Shown piece after piece: positions 1 through 8,694 of a stretch of 64,000 bases of DNA. Source of the stretch: Pedobacter frigoris (GTDB lineage Bacteria > Bacteroidota > Bacteroidia > Sphingobacteriales > Sphingobacteriaceae); contig NZ_SWBQ01000002.1 of assembly GCF_005116445.1 (NCBI RefSeq), positions 558,001-622,000 of the forward strand. The letters run 5' to 3'. The translations under genes and the position numbers were made by a program. Each line of letters begins with the position of its first letter. Position 1 is the stretch's first letter. Below the pieces are notes generated by a model, which saw only the letters and a program-made list of their open reading frames with translations, did no database searches and was not told the origin of the DNA.

Positions 1-242
1 TTTGATGTGGCGTGGCGTTCAAAACACATTCGCGCATCAGTAACACTCATCCCGCAGCCATTGTCTATCACTTGAATCAATGCCTTACCGGCATCTTTGA
101 TAATCAGTTGAATTTTATTCGCACCTGCATCTATGGCGTTTTCCAAAAGTTCTTTTACTGCCGATGCGGGGCGTTGCACCACCTCTCCTGCCGCAATTTG
201 ATTGGCAACACTATCGGGTAAAAGTTGTATAATATCTGACAT
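1..242 (-). CDS. mutL: DNA mismatch repair protein MutL, N-terminal part (cut by window edge)
   Basis: The reverse strand reads M-S-D-I-I-Q-L-L-P and continues without a stop to the left edge. It contains the GHKL ATPase motif I ([10 protein letters not shown]) and the following D-N-G-C-G-M block, both diagnostic of MutL, the ATP-dependent matchmaker that couples MutS mismatch recognition to strand repair. Only about 80 residues of an expected 600 or more are present. The start at 242 is supported by the classic MutL N-terminus directly before the [11 protein letters not shown] block. It is divergent from the serine hydrolase at 383. Confidence 0.92.
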   Translation of the reverse strand, partial: MSDIIQLLPDSVANQIAAGEVVQRPASAVKELLENAIDAGANKIQLIIKDAGKALIQVIDNGCGMSVTDARMCFERHATS

Positions 243-382
243 CTATATTCCTTGGTAAAGGCTGCTAATTTAGGCAAAATAAGCCTCAATAAGGACTATC
301 TTTTTATATCTTTAAAAATCCATAGATCAAAAACCCTAATTTTACGTTGTTCTAACAAGCCCAATACAGAGATAGAGATTAT

Positions 383-2200
383 ATGAAGAAAAACAACCTT
401 GCAAGCATCATTACCATTAGTTTTATTGCCGTATTTACATGGAGTGCCTGCGCACAGGAACACAAGCAAAATGAACAAATCCTTACTGTTGTCAATAACA
501 TTACCAGCAATACTGTACTTTTAAATAATCATGAGCAAATAGTCCCTCTAAAGAATCTCGATAAAAAAAATATAGCTTCAGTAAGTCTGGGCTTCAGTAA
601 CCAAACTGTATTCGACAGCCTGCTCAATAAATACACTAAGATCACCTCTTTCTCTTCGGTTGATTATCAAAACTCAACAACACTGAACGATCTTGAGGAT
701 GACCTTAAATATTTTAATACTGTTGTAGTGAGCATCCCTTCAGCCGCTGCGAATGATGTGAGAAATACCAATTTCATTTTAAATATCGCCCGCAATAAAG
801 AGGTAATTGTGGCTGTTTTTGGAGATGGCAGAACTTTAGGCTCCTTGGATGCAATCAAGACCCCAATTGTATGGACAGATCAGAATACACCAATGGCCGC
901 TACAGTCATTCCACAGATCATATTCGGAGGCATCGGGATCAGCAAAAAGCTGGCTAACAATTTATCGCCAAAATACACCGCAGGTTCTGGCTTCAGCACT
1001 ACGGCTTCACGTCTAAAATACACATTACCTGAAGACGCGGATGTAAACGCCGACAATCTGAAGGGCATAGACAATATTGCGAATGAAGCAATTAAAGCAC
1101 AGGCAACTCCTGGAATTGTGGTACTGGTGGCGAAAGACGGAAAAGTGATTTTCAATAAAGCATATGGAAATCATACCTATGTAAATGGCATCCCTGATAA
1201 GCTGACTGATATATTTGATCTGGCTTCGGTGACAAAAACGACGGCCACTACTCCAGTAGTCATGCGCTTGGTTGAGCAGAACAAATTAAATCTGGACACC
1301 AGCATCGGAGCTTATATACCTAAAGCACGCAACTCTCCTATGAATGAAATTAAAGTGCGTGAGGTTATGCTTCATCAGGCAGGATTTATACCTTTCATAC
1401 CTTTCCATGATTATGTAAAACCGGGAGATTATAGCAGAGACTCCAGTGCAGTGTACCCGACAAAGGTTGCCGACAATTACTACATTAGGAAAAACTTCTT
1501 TAAGGATGTCATGTGGCCAAAAATGCTGAACTCCCCTATCAAAACCAGGGGGAAATATGTATATAGCGACATTAGCATGTACGTCATGAAAGACATCGTG
1601 GAACGCATCAGTGGGATTCCTCTAAATCAATATGCTGCTGATAATTTTTACAAACCCCTGGGCATGCAAACTGCAGGCTTTCTTCCGAGAAACCGGTTCA
1701 GTAAGGATCAGATTGTACCCACAGAACAGGATACTTATTTCAGAAAGACATTACTTGAGGGCTATGTTCATGATCAGGGGGCTGCACTTGCAGGTGGCAT
1801 ATCCGGGCATGCCGGGCTATTTGGAAGTGCTAACGACGTAGCGATCATTTACCAAATGCTCCTCAATAAAGGAACCTATGGCGGACAGCAGTATTTTAAA
1901 CCTGAAACCGTACAGTCATTTACTTCTAAACAATCCAATGTGAGCAGAAGAGGACTTGGCTTTGACAGGTGGGATCCGGACTTAACCAAGAAGTATCCAT
2001 CTGAACTGGCCTCAGCTCAAACATATGGACATACAGGTTATACCGGAACCTGTGTTTGGGTTGATCCATCCAGAGGATTGGTATATGTCTTCTTATCGAA
2101 CCGGGTTCATCCAACTGTTAGTGAAAAACTAGGCAATATGAAGATCAGGGGAAGAATACAGGATGTGATTAATAAGGCTATTGATAGCGGAATAAAATAA
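383..2200 (+). CDS. Exported serine hydrolase (class C beta-lactamase family) with GH3 C-terminal-like domain but no GH3 catalytic domain
   Basis: 605 residues. A signal peptide ends near A22-C23-A24. Residues about 30-220 resemble the C-terminal alpha/beta domain of glycoside hydrolase family 3, including a segment close to I-F-G-G-I-G. Residues about 225-600 form a beta-lactamase/PBP4-type domain with S282-x-x-K285, Y394-S-D396 and H550-T-G552. Bacteroidota commonly carry a roughly 1000-residue protein with GH3 catalytic, GH3 C-terminal and beta-lactamase domains, thought to act in peptidoglycan or amino-sugar processing in the periplasm. Here the signal peptide leads straight into the second domain, so the glycosidase domain has been lost or never existed. 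The esterase/peptidase triad appears complete. Substrate unknown. Confidence 0.85.
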   Translation: MKKNNLASIITISFIAVFTWSACAQEHKQNEQILTVVNNITSNTVLLNNHEQIVPLKNLDKKNIASVSLGFSNQTVFDSLLNKYTKITSFSSVDYQNSTTLNDLEDDLKYFNTVVVSIPSAAANDVRNTNFILNIARNKEVIVAVFGDGRTLGSLDAIKTPIVWTDQNTPMAATVIPQIIFGGIGISKKLANNLSPKYTAGSGFSTTASRLKYTLPEDADVNADNLKGIDNIANEAIKAQATPGIVVLVAKDGKVIFNKAYGNHTYVNGIPDKLTDIFDLASVTKTTATTPVVMRLVEQNKLNLDTSIGAYIPKARNSPMNEIKVREVMLHQAGFIPFIPFHDYVKPGDYSRDSSAVYPTKVADNYYIRKNFFKDVMWPKMLNSPIKTRGKYVYSDISMYVMKDIVERISGIPLNQYAADNFYKPLGMQTAGFLPRNRFSKDQIVPTEQDTYFRKTLLEGYVHDQGAALAGGISGHAGLFGSANDVAIIYQMLLNKGTYGGQQYFKPETVQSFTSKQSNVSRRGLGFDRWDPDLTKKYPSELASAQTYGHTGYTGTCVWVDPSRGLVYVFLSNRVHPTVSEKLGNMKIRGRIQDVINKAIDSGIK

Positions 2201-2207
2201 CAAAGAG

Positions 2208-2360
2208 GCTGCCCTGCTTTCGCCATGCGTTCGTATCAACTGGGGTGTTGCTTCGCTCCTTCTGGGGTATTGCTGGGATCACGAGCCCAGCAATACCCCA
2301 GCGGCACCGCAGAAGAAGCCCAGTTGTAGCGCAGCAAAAGCGAGCGCATACCTAAAGGAA
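2208..2360. repeat. Long imperfect palindrome (intergenic repeat-like element)
   Basis: The gap between the convergent genes ending at 2200 and 2379 is filled by an inverted repeat. A perfect 16-bp stem (2262-2277 with 2286-2301) encloses an 8-nt loop. An outer 8-bp stem pairs 2237-2244 with 2319-2326, and the flanks (near 2215-2235 and 2327-2350) are also loosely complementary. It is GC-rich compared with its surroundings. It could end transcription from both sides, but its size and nested arms look more like a dispersed intergenic palindrome of the REP/MITE kind. Confidence 0.6.
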
Positions 2361-2378
2361 GGCATACGCATTTTTCCT

Positions 2379-3344
2379 TTACATTTTTTTAAGTCCGATC
2401 TCCCTCAATCTTTCATCAAGATATTCACCAGCTGTCATATCAGTATACAATTTTGGATTTTCAGAATCAATACATGACCCTAAACATGTCAAGTCCATAT
2501 CACTCCGTGGATGTAAAAAGAATGGAACAGAAAAGCGTGAAGTTTTCATCAGTTCACGCGGAGGGTTTACAACTCTATGGGTGGTTGATTTCAATTTATT
2601 ATTAGTTAGCCTTTGCAACATATCACCAACATTTACTACAATATCAGTATGTCCCGCTTTGATTGGCAACCATTCATTACTTCGGGTAAGCACCTCCAGT
2701 CCATCAGCACTTGCACCAATCAGCAAAGTAATTAGGTTAATGTCTTCATGAGCTCCGGCTCGCACGGCATCATCAGGTAGGGAATCAGGATCCTGAATAG
2801 GAAAATAATGAATACCTCTTAATATAGAATTTCCGTTGTGTACGTGCTGATCAAAATAATCAACCGGAAGATCAAGATAAGAAGCAATTGCCCTCAGTAG
2901 ATGCTTACCGTTAGCTTCCAGACGTTGATAAATCTCTCTGGTTACTTCATTAAACTCAGGGATTTCCTCTAAAAACTCATTGTCAGGATATTGGCTTTTA
3001 ATTGGATCACCATCCATCACCTCCTGTCCTATTTGCCAGAATTCCTTTAAATCAGCTGTTTTTGCTCCCTTTGCAGTCTCCTTACCCGGACTTGTGTATC
3101 CCCTTTGTCCGGCGAGTTCAACCTTCTCATATTTTTTCTTTTGATCCGGAGATAAATTAAATACTGCTTGTATATTCTTATAAAGCTTATCGATCAGTTC
3201 CTGACTTACACCATGATTGGTTATGGTCACAAAACCAGAATCATTGAATGCACGCCCAAGTTCTTCAGAGAACTTTTTACGTTGTTCATCATCTCCATTG
3301 ATGTATGAACCCAAATCTAAACTAGGGATATATGGTGTCGCCAT
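2379..3344 (-). CDS. 2-oxoglutarate/Fe(II)-dependent oxygenase, isopenicillin N synthase-like
   Basis: 321 residues, typical size for the IPNS/2OG oxygenase family. The N-terminal DIOX_N region (G-F-V-T-I-T-N-H-G near residue 40) is followed by the double-stranded beta-helix. The Fe(II) ligands are H199-x-D201 and H256, and R270-F-S272 is the 2-oxoglutarate-binding R-x-S motif, so the active site is complete. Such enzymes hydroxylate or desaturate small molecules; the substrate cannot be read from sequence. No signal peptide, so cytosolic. Monocistronic, convergent with the upstream hydrolase gene. Confidence 0.88.
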   Translation of the reverse strand: MATPYIPSLDLGSYINGDDEQRKKFSEELGRAFNDSGFVTITNHGVSQELIDKLYKNIQAVFNLSPDQKKKYEKVELAGQRGYTSPGKETAKGAKTADLKEFWQIGQEVMDGDPIKSQYPDNEFLEEIPEFNEVTREIYQRLEANGKHLLRAIASYLDLPVDYFDQHVHNGNSILRGIHYFPIQDPDSLPDDAVRAGAHEDINLITLLIGASADGLEVLTRSNEWLPIKAGHTDIVVNVGDMLQRLTNNKLKSTTHRVVNPPRELMKTSRFSVPFFLHPRSDMDLTCLGSCIDSENPKLYTDMTAGEYLDERLREIGLKKM

Positions 3345-3599
3345 TTGATGTATTTTTATGATTAATAACTAGATAAATTTAAGAAACTATTGTTAATAAA
3401 CATTAAATATAAAAGCTTATGTTGTTTAACAAATTGCAAATAACTAATTTAAGTTATTCACAAATACCAGAGGTTAAATTTGGATTATCAGTCAATTGTA
3501 AAGTTAGGGAATCATCTAATTTTCAACCAAACTATATCTCTGAGCGTTACGTAATTTTACGAGACAAATGATTCTCCATTTGCATAAACAATAGAAATC

Positions 3600-4199
3600 A
3601 TGAAATATATTTCAATTATGGCCCTTATATTATTATCGCTCAACAGTGCTGATGCACAATCAAAAAAACTGGAAAAAGCAACTTTTGGCATGGGCTGTTT
3701 CTGGTGCTCTGAAGCACTTTTTGAAAGACTGGATGGTGTCACAAAAGTAAGATCAGGATATGAGGGCGGACACGTAGACAACCCTTCTTATGAAGATGTC
3801 TGTACAGGCACAACTGGTCATGCCGAAGTTATTGAAGTTACTTATGACCCTTCGAAAATAAAGTATGAGGAGTTACTTGAGGTATTTTGGAAAAGCCATG
3901 ACCCAACCACACTTAACCGTCAGGGTGCAGATGTAGGCACACAATACCGCTCGGTGGTCTTTTACAATACTGATCAGCAAAAGCAACTTGCAGAAGCCTA
4001 CAAAAAAGAGTTAAATGATACCAGAGCTTTTGACAAACCTGTAGTCACACAAATTGATAAGTCGTCGACTTTTTATGTTGCCGATAATTACCACCAGGAT
4101 TATTTCAACAACAATGGCAACCAACCATACTGCCGTCTGGTAATTCTACCCAAAATGGAAAAACTGGAAAAGGTATTTAAAGCAAAACTGAAACACTAA
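3600..4199 (+). CDS. msrA: Exported peptide-methionine (S)-S-oxide reductase MsrA
   Basis: 199 residues. A signal peptide (1-19, ending A-D-A before Q20) precedes the MsrA domain with the catalytic G-C-F-W motif (C33, with C36 next to it). C68 and C178 are other cysteines that could act as resolving thiols. MsrA reduces methionine-S-sulfoxide in damaged proteins; the signal peptide puts this copy in the periplasm or on the outer surface, unlike the cytosolic form. The downstream NlpE-like lipoprotein starts 46 nt after the stop and is probably co-transcribed, which suggests an envelope-stress pair. Confidence 0.93.
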   Translation: MKYISIMALILLSLNSADAQSKKLEKATFGMGCFWCSEALFERLDGVTKVRSGYEGGHVDNPSYEDVCTGTTGHAEVIEVTYDPSKIKYEELLEVFWKSHDPTTLNRQGADVGTQYRSVVFYNTDQQKQLAEAYKKELNDTRAFDKPVVTQIDKSSTFYVADNYHQDYFNNNGNQPYCRLVILPKMEKLEKVFKAKLKH

Positions 4200-4245
4200 A
4201 ATCAGGCACTATTTGTGTGGGCATTCGATACCTAAAAATATAACG

Positions 4246-4719
4246 ATGAAAAAACAAATTTTGGCGCTCGCACTCGTATCTGTAGCTTTGTGGAGTTGTA
4301 ATGTAGATACAAAAACAGTCACAGTAAGCATAGATACAGTATCACCTATTGAATCAGATACAATTCAGGAGGACTCGACGCTAATCGCAGATGACCACAA
4401 TGCTCAAAATTCTCTCGACTGGGCCGGCTCTTACAAGGGAACGACCCCGTGTGCAGATTGTGAGGGGATAGAAACTGAAATCACATTAAATAATGATGCT
4501 ACCTATATCATAAAAGCAAAGTACCTTGGAAAAGACACCAAAGTATTTCAGGAAAACGGAAGTTTTAGCTGGGACAAAACTGGCTCTGTAATTGTTTTAA
4601 ATGATGTTAAGGACCGCCATTCAAAATTTTTTGTAGGTGAGAATACCTTAACTCAGCTTGATATAGATGGTAAGAAAATCACCGGGGCATTATCGGATAA
4701 ATACGTCCTTAAGAAGTAA
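4246..4719 (+). CDS. NlpE-like lipoprotein (copper/envelope-stress type)
   Basis: 157 residues from the ATG at 4246. An in-frame upstream ATG (4213) would add 11 residues ahead of the lipoprotein signal, so the shorter start is preferred. The signal ends L-W-S-C18. After a low-complexity acidic spacer comes an NlpE N-terminal-like beta domain with the C69-x-x-C72 motif (P-C-A-D-C-E-G). In Enterobacteria NlpE is an outer-membrane sensor linked to copper and surface contact; in Bacteroidota the family is common but its role is not established. Follows msrA. Confidence 0.8.
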   Translation: MKKQILALALVSVALWSCNVDTKTVTVSIDTVSPIESDTIQEDSTLIADDHNAQNSLDWAGSYKGTTPCADCEGIETEITLNNDATYIIKAKYLGKDTKVFQENGSFSWDKTGSVIVLNDVKDRHSKFFVGENTLTQLDIDGKKITGALSDKYVLKK

Positions 4720-4732
4720 TAAGAAAAGAAAA

Positions 4733-4766
4733 AAATAAAAAGGGGGCAATTGCCCCCTTTTTATTT
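4733..4766. terminator. Bidirectional terminator, 34-bp perfect palindrome
   Basis: A perfect loop-free palindrome with a G5/C5 core, an A-run on the left and a T-run on the right. It lies between the convergent NlpE-like gene and the barrel gene, so it can serve both strands. It overlaps the stop codon of the reverse gene. Confidence 0.85.
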
Positions 4767-5751
4767 AAATGCCAATCTTAATCCCCACATTCAGCCCAAG
4801 GCCACCGATATTAATATACGACCTTAAATCATCAGACGGCTTGGAAGCATCATAATTTGCCTGCCCCTTCACATTCATTGAACTGGTTATTGTTTTATGA
4901 TAGTTCACCTCCTTATCGCCTGTCGGCTGATCAGCCAGTGTAAGTGTTTTAGATCCTGCCGGTGTATTTGTGGCATTGACCACTACAGTCGCTGTTCCAT
5001 CGTATTTCCTTAACTCTTTGTCTTTTCCGCCAACAGAGATGTTTCTATATTCCAATTCAGAGAACAAGCTTACAACATTACCGATTTTATAATCAAATCC
5101 TAATGCACTCTGAAAACCAACAGTAGCCTTCGGATTGATGCGTTCTTCTCTGGACAGCACCAATGTAGTTCTGGTTCCCGGAGGAGAAACTGTACCCTGT
5201 GAGGCGGAAATCTGACCAGTTTGATCATTAATAGCGGTATTTATTTCCAGGTAGCCCCCAACTGGAACAATCACACCAATCTTACTGTAAGGTTGAAATT
5301 TACCACTGCCTGGCAAACGAAATACCAATGCCGGCGCAACATCAAAAGCCTTAACCTGGCCAACGGCATGTAAACTCAATGCGGTCGTCCCATTATTTAT
5401 AACTGTTTGTTTTAGCATATCCTGCTTTTCACTGGAAAAATAGTTCAGTCCGACCTCTAAACCTATCACATTATTGAACTGGTAGCCTCCAACTAAACCA
5501 GCCCGGAAACCTTGACCAAATGATCCGGTCAACGCAGTCTCAGAAGTAGAGGTTGTAGCCGAGGCGCCGGTTCCGGTTATGGTTGTCGTCTTATCCCTGG
5601 CAAGTTGTCCATTTATAGCTGGGAACTCGACAGGGGTCACTTTCATAAAATAACTTCCGGTAGGTTTAATGTAGAAGCCTTTTTCTTGCGCTAAGGTGGT
5701 CAAAGAAGCAGCGGCTAATAAAGCTGTAGATAGAATTAATTTGTTTTTCAT
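4765..5751 (-). CDS. Outer-membrane beta-barrel protein
   Basis: 328 residues from the M-K-N-K start (an in-frame ATG two codons upstream at 5757 is an alternative). The signal peptide ends L-A-Q near residue 22. The rest alternates hydrophobic and polar residues, with Y/F-rich strands such as V-G-G-Y-Q-F and a last strand ending in isoleucine, fitting an OmpA-like or OMP_b-brl porin-type barrel. A conserved L-G-F-D-Y-K-I-G segment lies near the middle. Function is unassigned; it is probably a single-gene unit ending at the shared palindromic terminator. Confidence 0.75.
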   Translation of the reverse strand: MKNKLILSTALLAAASLTTLAQEKGFYIKPTGSYFMKVTPVEFPAINGQLARDKTTTITGTGASATTSTSETALTGSFGQGFRAGLVGGYQFNNVIGLEVGLNYFSSEKQDMLKQTVINNGTTALSLHAVGQVKAFDVAPALVFRLPGSGKFQPYSKIGVIVPVGGYLEINTAINDQTGQISASQGTVSPPGTRTTLVLSREERINPKATVGFQSALGFDYKIGNVVSLFSELEYRNISVGGKDKELRKYDGTATVVVNATNTPAGSKTLTLADQPTGDKEVNYHKTITSSMNVKGQANYDASKPSDDLRSYINIGGLGLNVGIKIGI

Positions 5752-5854
5752 AGTCATTTATATTTAGCGACACACATTGTATGCATGCATAATAATTAAC
5801 GCTGAACCCGATAAAATAGTTTGTCATATTTCGTGATCATTTTATGTAGCAACA

Positions 5855-5888
5855 TTTGTAAAAAAATGTTAAAGATGCGTTACAATTG
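5855..5888 (+). promoter_or_regulatory. Candidate Bacteroidota promoter for the MG2/plug protein gene
   Basis: TTTG at 5855-5858, 22-nt spacer, then TACAATTG at 5881-5888 (one mismatch to TAnnTTTG). A 7-bp inverted repeat (AACATTT/AAATGTT, 5851-5870) overlaps the -33 element and could bind a regulator. Predicted leader of about 28 nt before the ATG at 5923. Confidence 0.4.
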
Positions 5889-5922
5889 ACCGACTCCATC
5901 CATAAATGAATATATTAGCGAT

Positions 5923-8646
5923 ATGAGATTTTCAAACTTCATCATAGCTTTTATATTGCTTTCAATTACTATTCAGATCTCTGCTTTTGGACAGCAGCCA
6001 GACAGCGTAATTCTTAATAACATTCTTGATAAGAGCAAAAAACTGGCGGAAGAACATCCAATAGAGAAGGTTTATTTGCATTTTGACAAACCTTATTACA
6101 GTGTAGCAGATACAATTTGGTTTAAGGCTTACCTTACAATGGAGCAAAATCTGCCCTCTCTGCTGAGTAAAATTGTATATGTAGATGTGCTGAATAGTAA
6201 AGACTCTTTGGTACAAAGCATCAAAATCCCAGTTGTAAAAGGAATGGCAACAGGAAATATTCCTTTGAATCAAGGGACCTATCTACAAGGCAATTATTAC
6301 ATCAAAGCGTATACGCTTTGGATGATAAATTTCGGCGAAGCTTACTATTTTAGCAAGACCATACCAATTGGAGAGGCAATAGATAAACAATTGACTACTC
6401 ACTTTAGCTTCAAGACAAGCCAAACGGATAAAAACCAGACAATAGACGCCGTGGTTCAGTTCAGAAACAGGGACAATATGGTTCAGACCAATAAAACGGT
6501 CAACTGGAGGATGCTTTCCAATTATGATGTAGTTACCCGGGGGAAAGGGACAACTGACCAGAATGGATTCCTGAGGATAAAAATTGATTCGAAAAAAAGC
6601 GAAGCAATCACAAATGGAGAATTGATTACCGAATTGGCAATAGCGGAGAATGATGTTGTAAGTTCATCATTTAAGATAAAACCTCCGCAAGGAACTCATG
6701 ACATGCAGTTCTTCCCCGAAGGCGGTGAAATCATTAGTGGTGTTGCCTCCAGAATTGGTTTTAAGGCAGTTAATCCCTCCGGATTAGGAATAGATTTAAA
6801 GGGCACCATTGTTGACAACAGTGGAGCTGTTCTCAATACTTTTGAATCCTCTCATTTGGGTATGGGTTCATTTTATTTAACCGCGGATGAAGCTAAAAGC
6901 TACAAAGCAAATATCATTTTTAAGGACGGCTCTACAAAGAGCTTTGATTTACCAAAGGCATTACCGTCAGGCGTCACTTTACAAATCAGCAATACTGACC
7001 CCACAGCGATTAATCTGAAAATGATTGCCAATGATCTTTATTTTTCGGCTAATAAAAACAAGACTTTGTTTATTATAGGTTCGAATGGAGGTGTTATTTA
7101 TTATGCAGCTAAAACCAAATTGAGCACGCAACTGACTACGACCAAAATCCCAAGAGATAAATTTCCGACAGGGATTACCCAGATAACCTTGTTTTCTGAA
7201 ACCGGCGACCCTATTAGTGAACGACTCACTTTTAATCCTTCAGCAAATAATGTAAGCGTTACACTGAAGACTGACCTTCCTACATATAAACCGAAGCAAA
7301 AAGCAAAATTAACCGTCACCGCAAAAACTGCAACGACACCTGTAGAAGGCGATTATTCCATTTCAGTTACGGATGCTCAAAAAGTACCTGTTGATGAAGA
7401 TAATGAAATCACCATCTTAAGTTCACTTTTATTAACCTCCGAGCTAAAAGGATATATCGAAAAACCCAATTATTATTTTAACAAACCAAGTGAAAAAAAG
7501 ACAGCTGACCTGGATGTATTGATGCTAACCCAGGGTTTTCGTCGCTTTAATTACAAGGACATTATGGCGGGAAAGTTTCCGGTAATTTCTATTTTACCTG
7601 AGCAGGACATGAGTCTTAGCGGAACTTTAAGAGATCGTACGGGTATGCCCGTAAGAAAGGGAGCATTAAGGCTAACTGTAACCGGCTCAAGGTATGCAGC
7701 GGAGACATTGACAAGCCCAAGCGGAAAGTTTGTTTTTCCTAATCTGACTATTCCTGATTCATCAGAAGTTGTAATTAATGCAAAATATAGCGCAAACGGA
7801 TCTAATCTGATGATCGTAATGGATCCCCAAAATGCAGCTCCGCTAACTAAAGGCGTATCCACTCCTGACGAAATCGTTAATATCGACAGTGCACTGGCGC
7901 CATACCTTAATAACAGCAAAAAGCAATATAATTTCCTGCGGACCCTAAAGGAAGTCAAAATTGAGACAAAGGTAAAAAGACCGAGTCATGCCGACCATTC
8001 GTCACTGGCAGGATTGAGTTCTATTTCTGGGACGCTCATTGAAGGAGAAAGATTTAAGGGCTGTAATTCAATGGCACTTTGCCTGCAAACAATGGCAATG
8101 GGATTGACTTATTTTGAGAACAATTTTTATGTAAGTAGGGACTATCAGGCAGGCAGCCGTGTGCCTGTTCAGATTTTCTTAAACGGAACTCCTATAGATT
8201 ACTTCGGACTTACGAGCGTTCAACCAACGGAGGTAGAATCTGTAGAAGTATTTCCGAAAGACGAACTGGGTACTGTAAACAGGATGTACAATACCAATGG
8301 GGTGTTGGTGATCAACACTAAAAAGCCTGTCAAAGGAACAAAAATCAGCCTTGAAGAATTAAAAAAGATGATGCCTGAAGCAAACATCTTGAAGATAAGA
8401 CCCAAAGGCTTCAGCAAGCAAAGAGAATTTTATCTGCCCAAATATGTAAATCCTGCCAACACTTATAACTTTAATGACCTGCGTACTACCATCTATTGGA
8501 ATCCTAATGTTGCCACTACGGCTACAGGGCCGCTTACATTGGAATATTATAATGCCGATGGAAATGGTGCTTATCGTGCGGTAATTGAAGGTATAGATAA
8601 AAATGGAAATGTTTCCAGGTATGTATATCGATATACGGTTAAATAA
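5923..8646 (+). CDS. Large exported protein with MG2-like N-terminus and TonB-plug-like C-terminus
   Basis: 907 residues. Signal peptide 1-23 (ends A-F-G-Q). Residues about 45-150 match the macroglobulin MG2-type domain typical of Bacteroidota surface proteins (H-F-D-K-P-Y-Y ... D-T-I-W-F-K-A-Y). Further Ig-like domains follow; around residues 555-640 a carboxypeptidase-regulatory-like fold appears, and residues about 740-800 resemble a TonB-dependent receptor plug (ending N-G-V-L-V-I-N-T-K). No 22-stranded barrel follows. Such proteins are usually predicted to be periplasmic or outer-membrane-associated; the role is unknown. Monocistronic, with a palindromic terminator right after the stop. 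Confidence 0.8.
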   Translation: MRFSNFIIAFILLSITIQISAFGQQPDSVILNNILDKSKKLAEEHPIEKVYLHFDKPYYSVADTIWFKAYLTMEQNLPSLLSKIVYVDVLNSKDSLVQSIKIPVVKGMATGNIPLNQGTYLQGNYYIKAYTLWMINFGEAYYFSKTIPIGEAIDKQLTTHFSFKTSQTDKNQTIDAVVQFRNRDNMVQTNKTVNWRMLSNYDVVTRGKGTTDQNGFLRIKIDSKKSEAITNGELITELAIAENDVVSSSFKIKPPQGTHDMQFFPEGGEIISGVASRIGFKAVNPSGLGIDLKGTIVDNSGAVLNTFESSHLGMGSFYLTADEAKSYKANIIFKDGSTKSFDLPKALPSGVTLQISNTDPTAINLKMIANDLYFSANKNKTLFIIGSNGGVIYYAAKTKLSTQLTTTKIPRDKFPTGITQITLFSETGDPISERLTFNPSANNVSVTLKTDLPTYKPKQKAKLTVTAKTATTPVEGDYSISVTDAQKVPVDEDNEITILSSLLLTSELKGYIEKPNYYFNKPSEKKTADLDVLMLTQGFRRFNYKDIMAGKFPVISILPEQDMSLSGTLRDRTGMPVRKGALRLTVTGSRYAAETLTSPSGKFVFPNLTIPDSSEVVINAKYSANGSNLMIVMDPQNAAPLTKGVSTPDEIVNIDSALAPYLNNSKKQYNFLRTLKEVKIETKVKRPSHADHSSLAGLSSISGTLIEGERFKGCNSMALCLQTMAMGLTYFENNFYVSRDYQAGSRVPVQIFLNGTPIDYFGLTSVQPTEVESVEVFPKDELGTVNRMYNTNGVLVINTKKPVKGTKISLEELKKMMPEANILKIRPKGFSKQREFYLPKYVNPANTYNFNDLRTTIYWNPNVATTATGPLTLEYYNADGNGAYRAVIEGIDKNGNVSRYVYRYTVK

Positions 8647-8658
8647 TCAAAGATTAAA

Positions 8659-8694
8659 AATAAAAAGAGGGGCTTAAATGCCCCTCTTTTTATT
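8659..8694. terminator. Bidirectional terminator
   Basis: 15-bp perfect inverted repeat (8659-8673 with 8680-8694) and a 6-nt loop, GAGGGGC core, A-run before and T-run after. It sits between convergent genes and overlaps the last codons of the reverse PspC gene. Confidence 0.85.

Noticed and set aside
12..221. Forward open frame opposite mutL
   Set aside because: The reverse strand gives unmistakable MutL motifs.
7551..7958. 135-aa reverse open frame inside the MG2/plug gene
   Set aside because: Antisense shadow without family features, initiation context or independent promoter.
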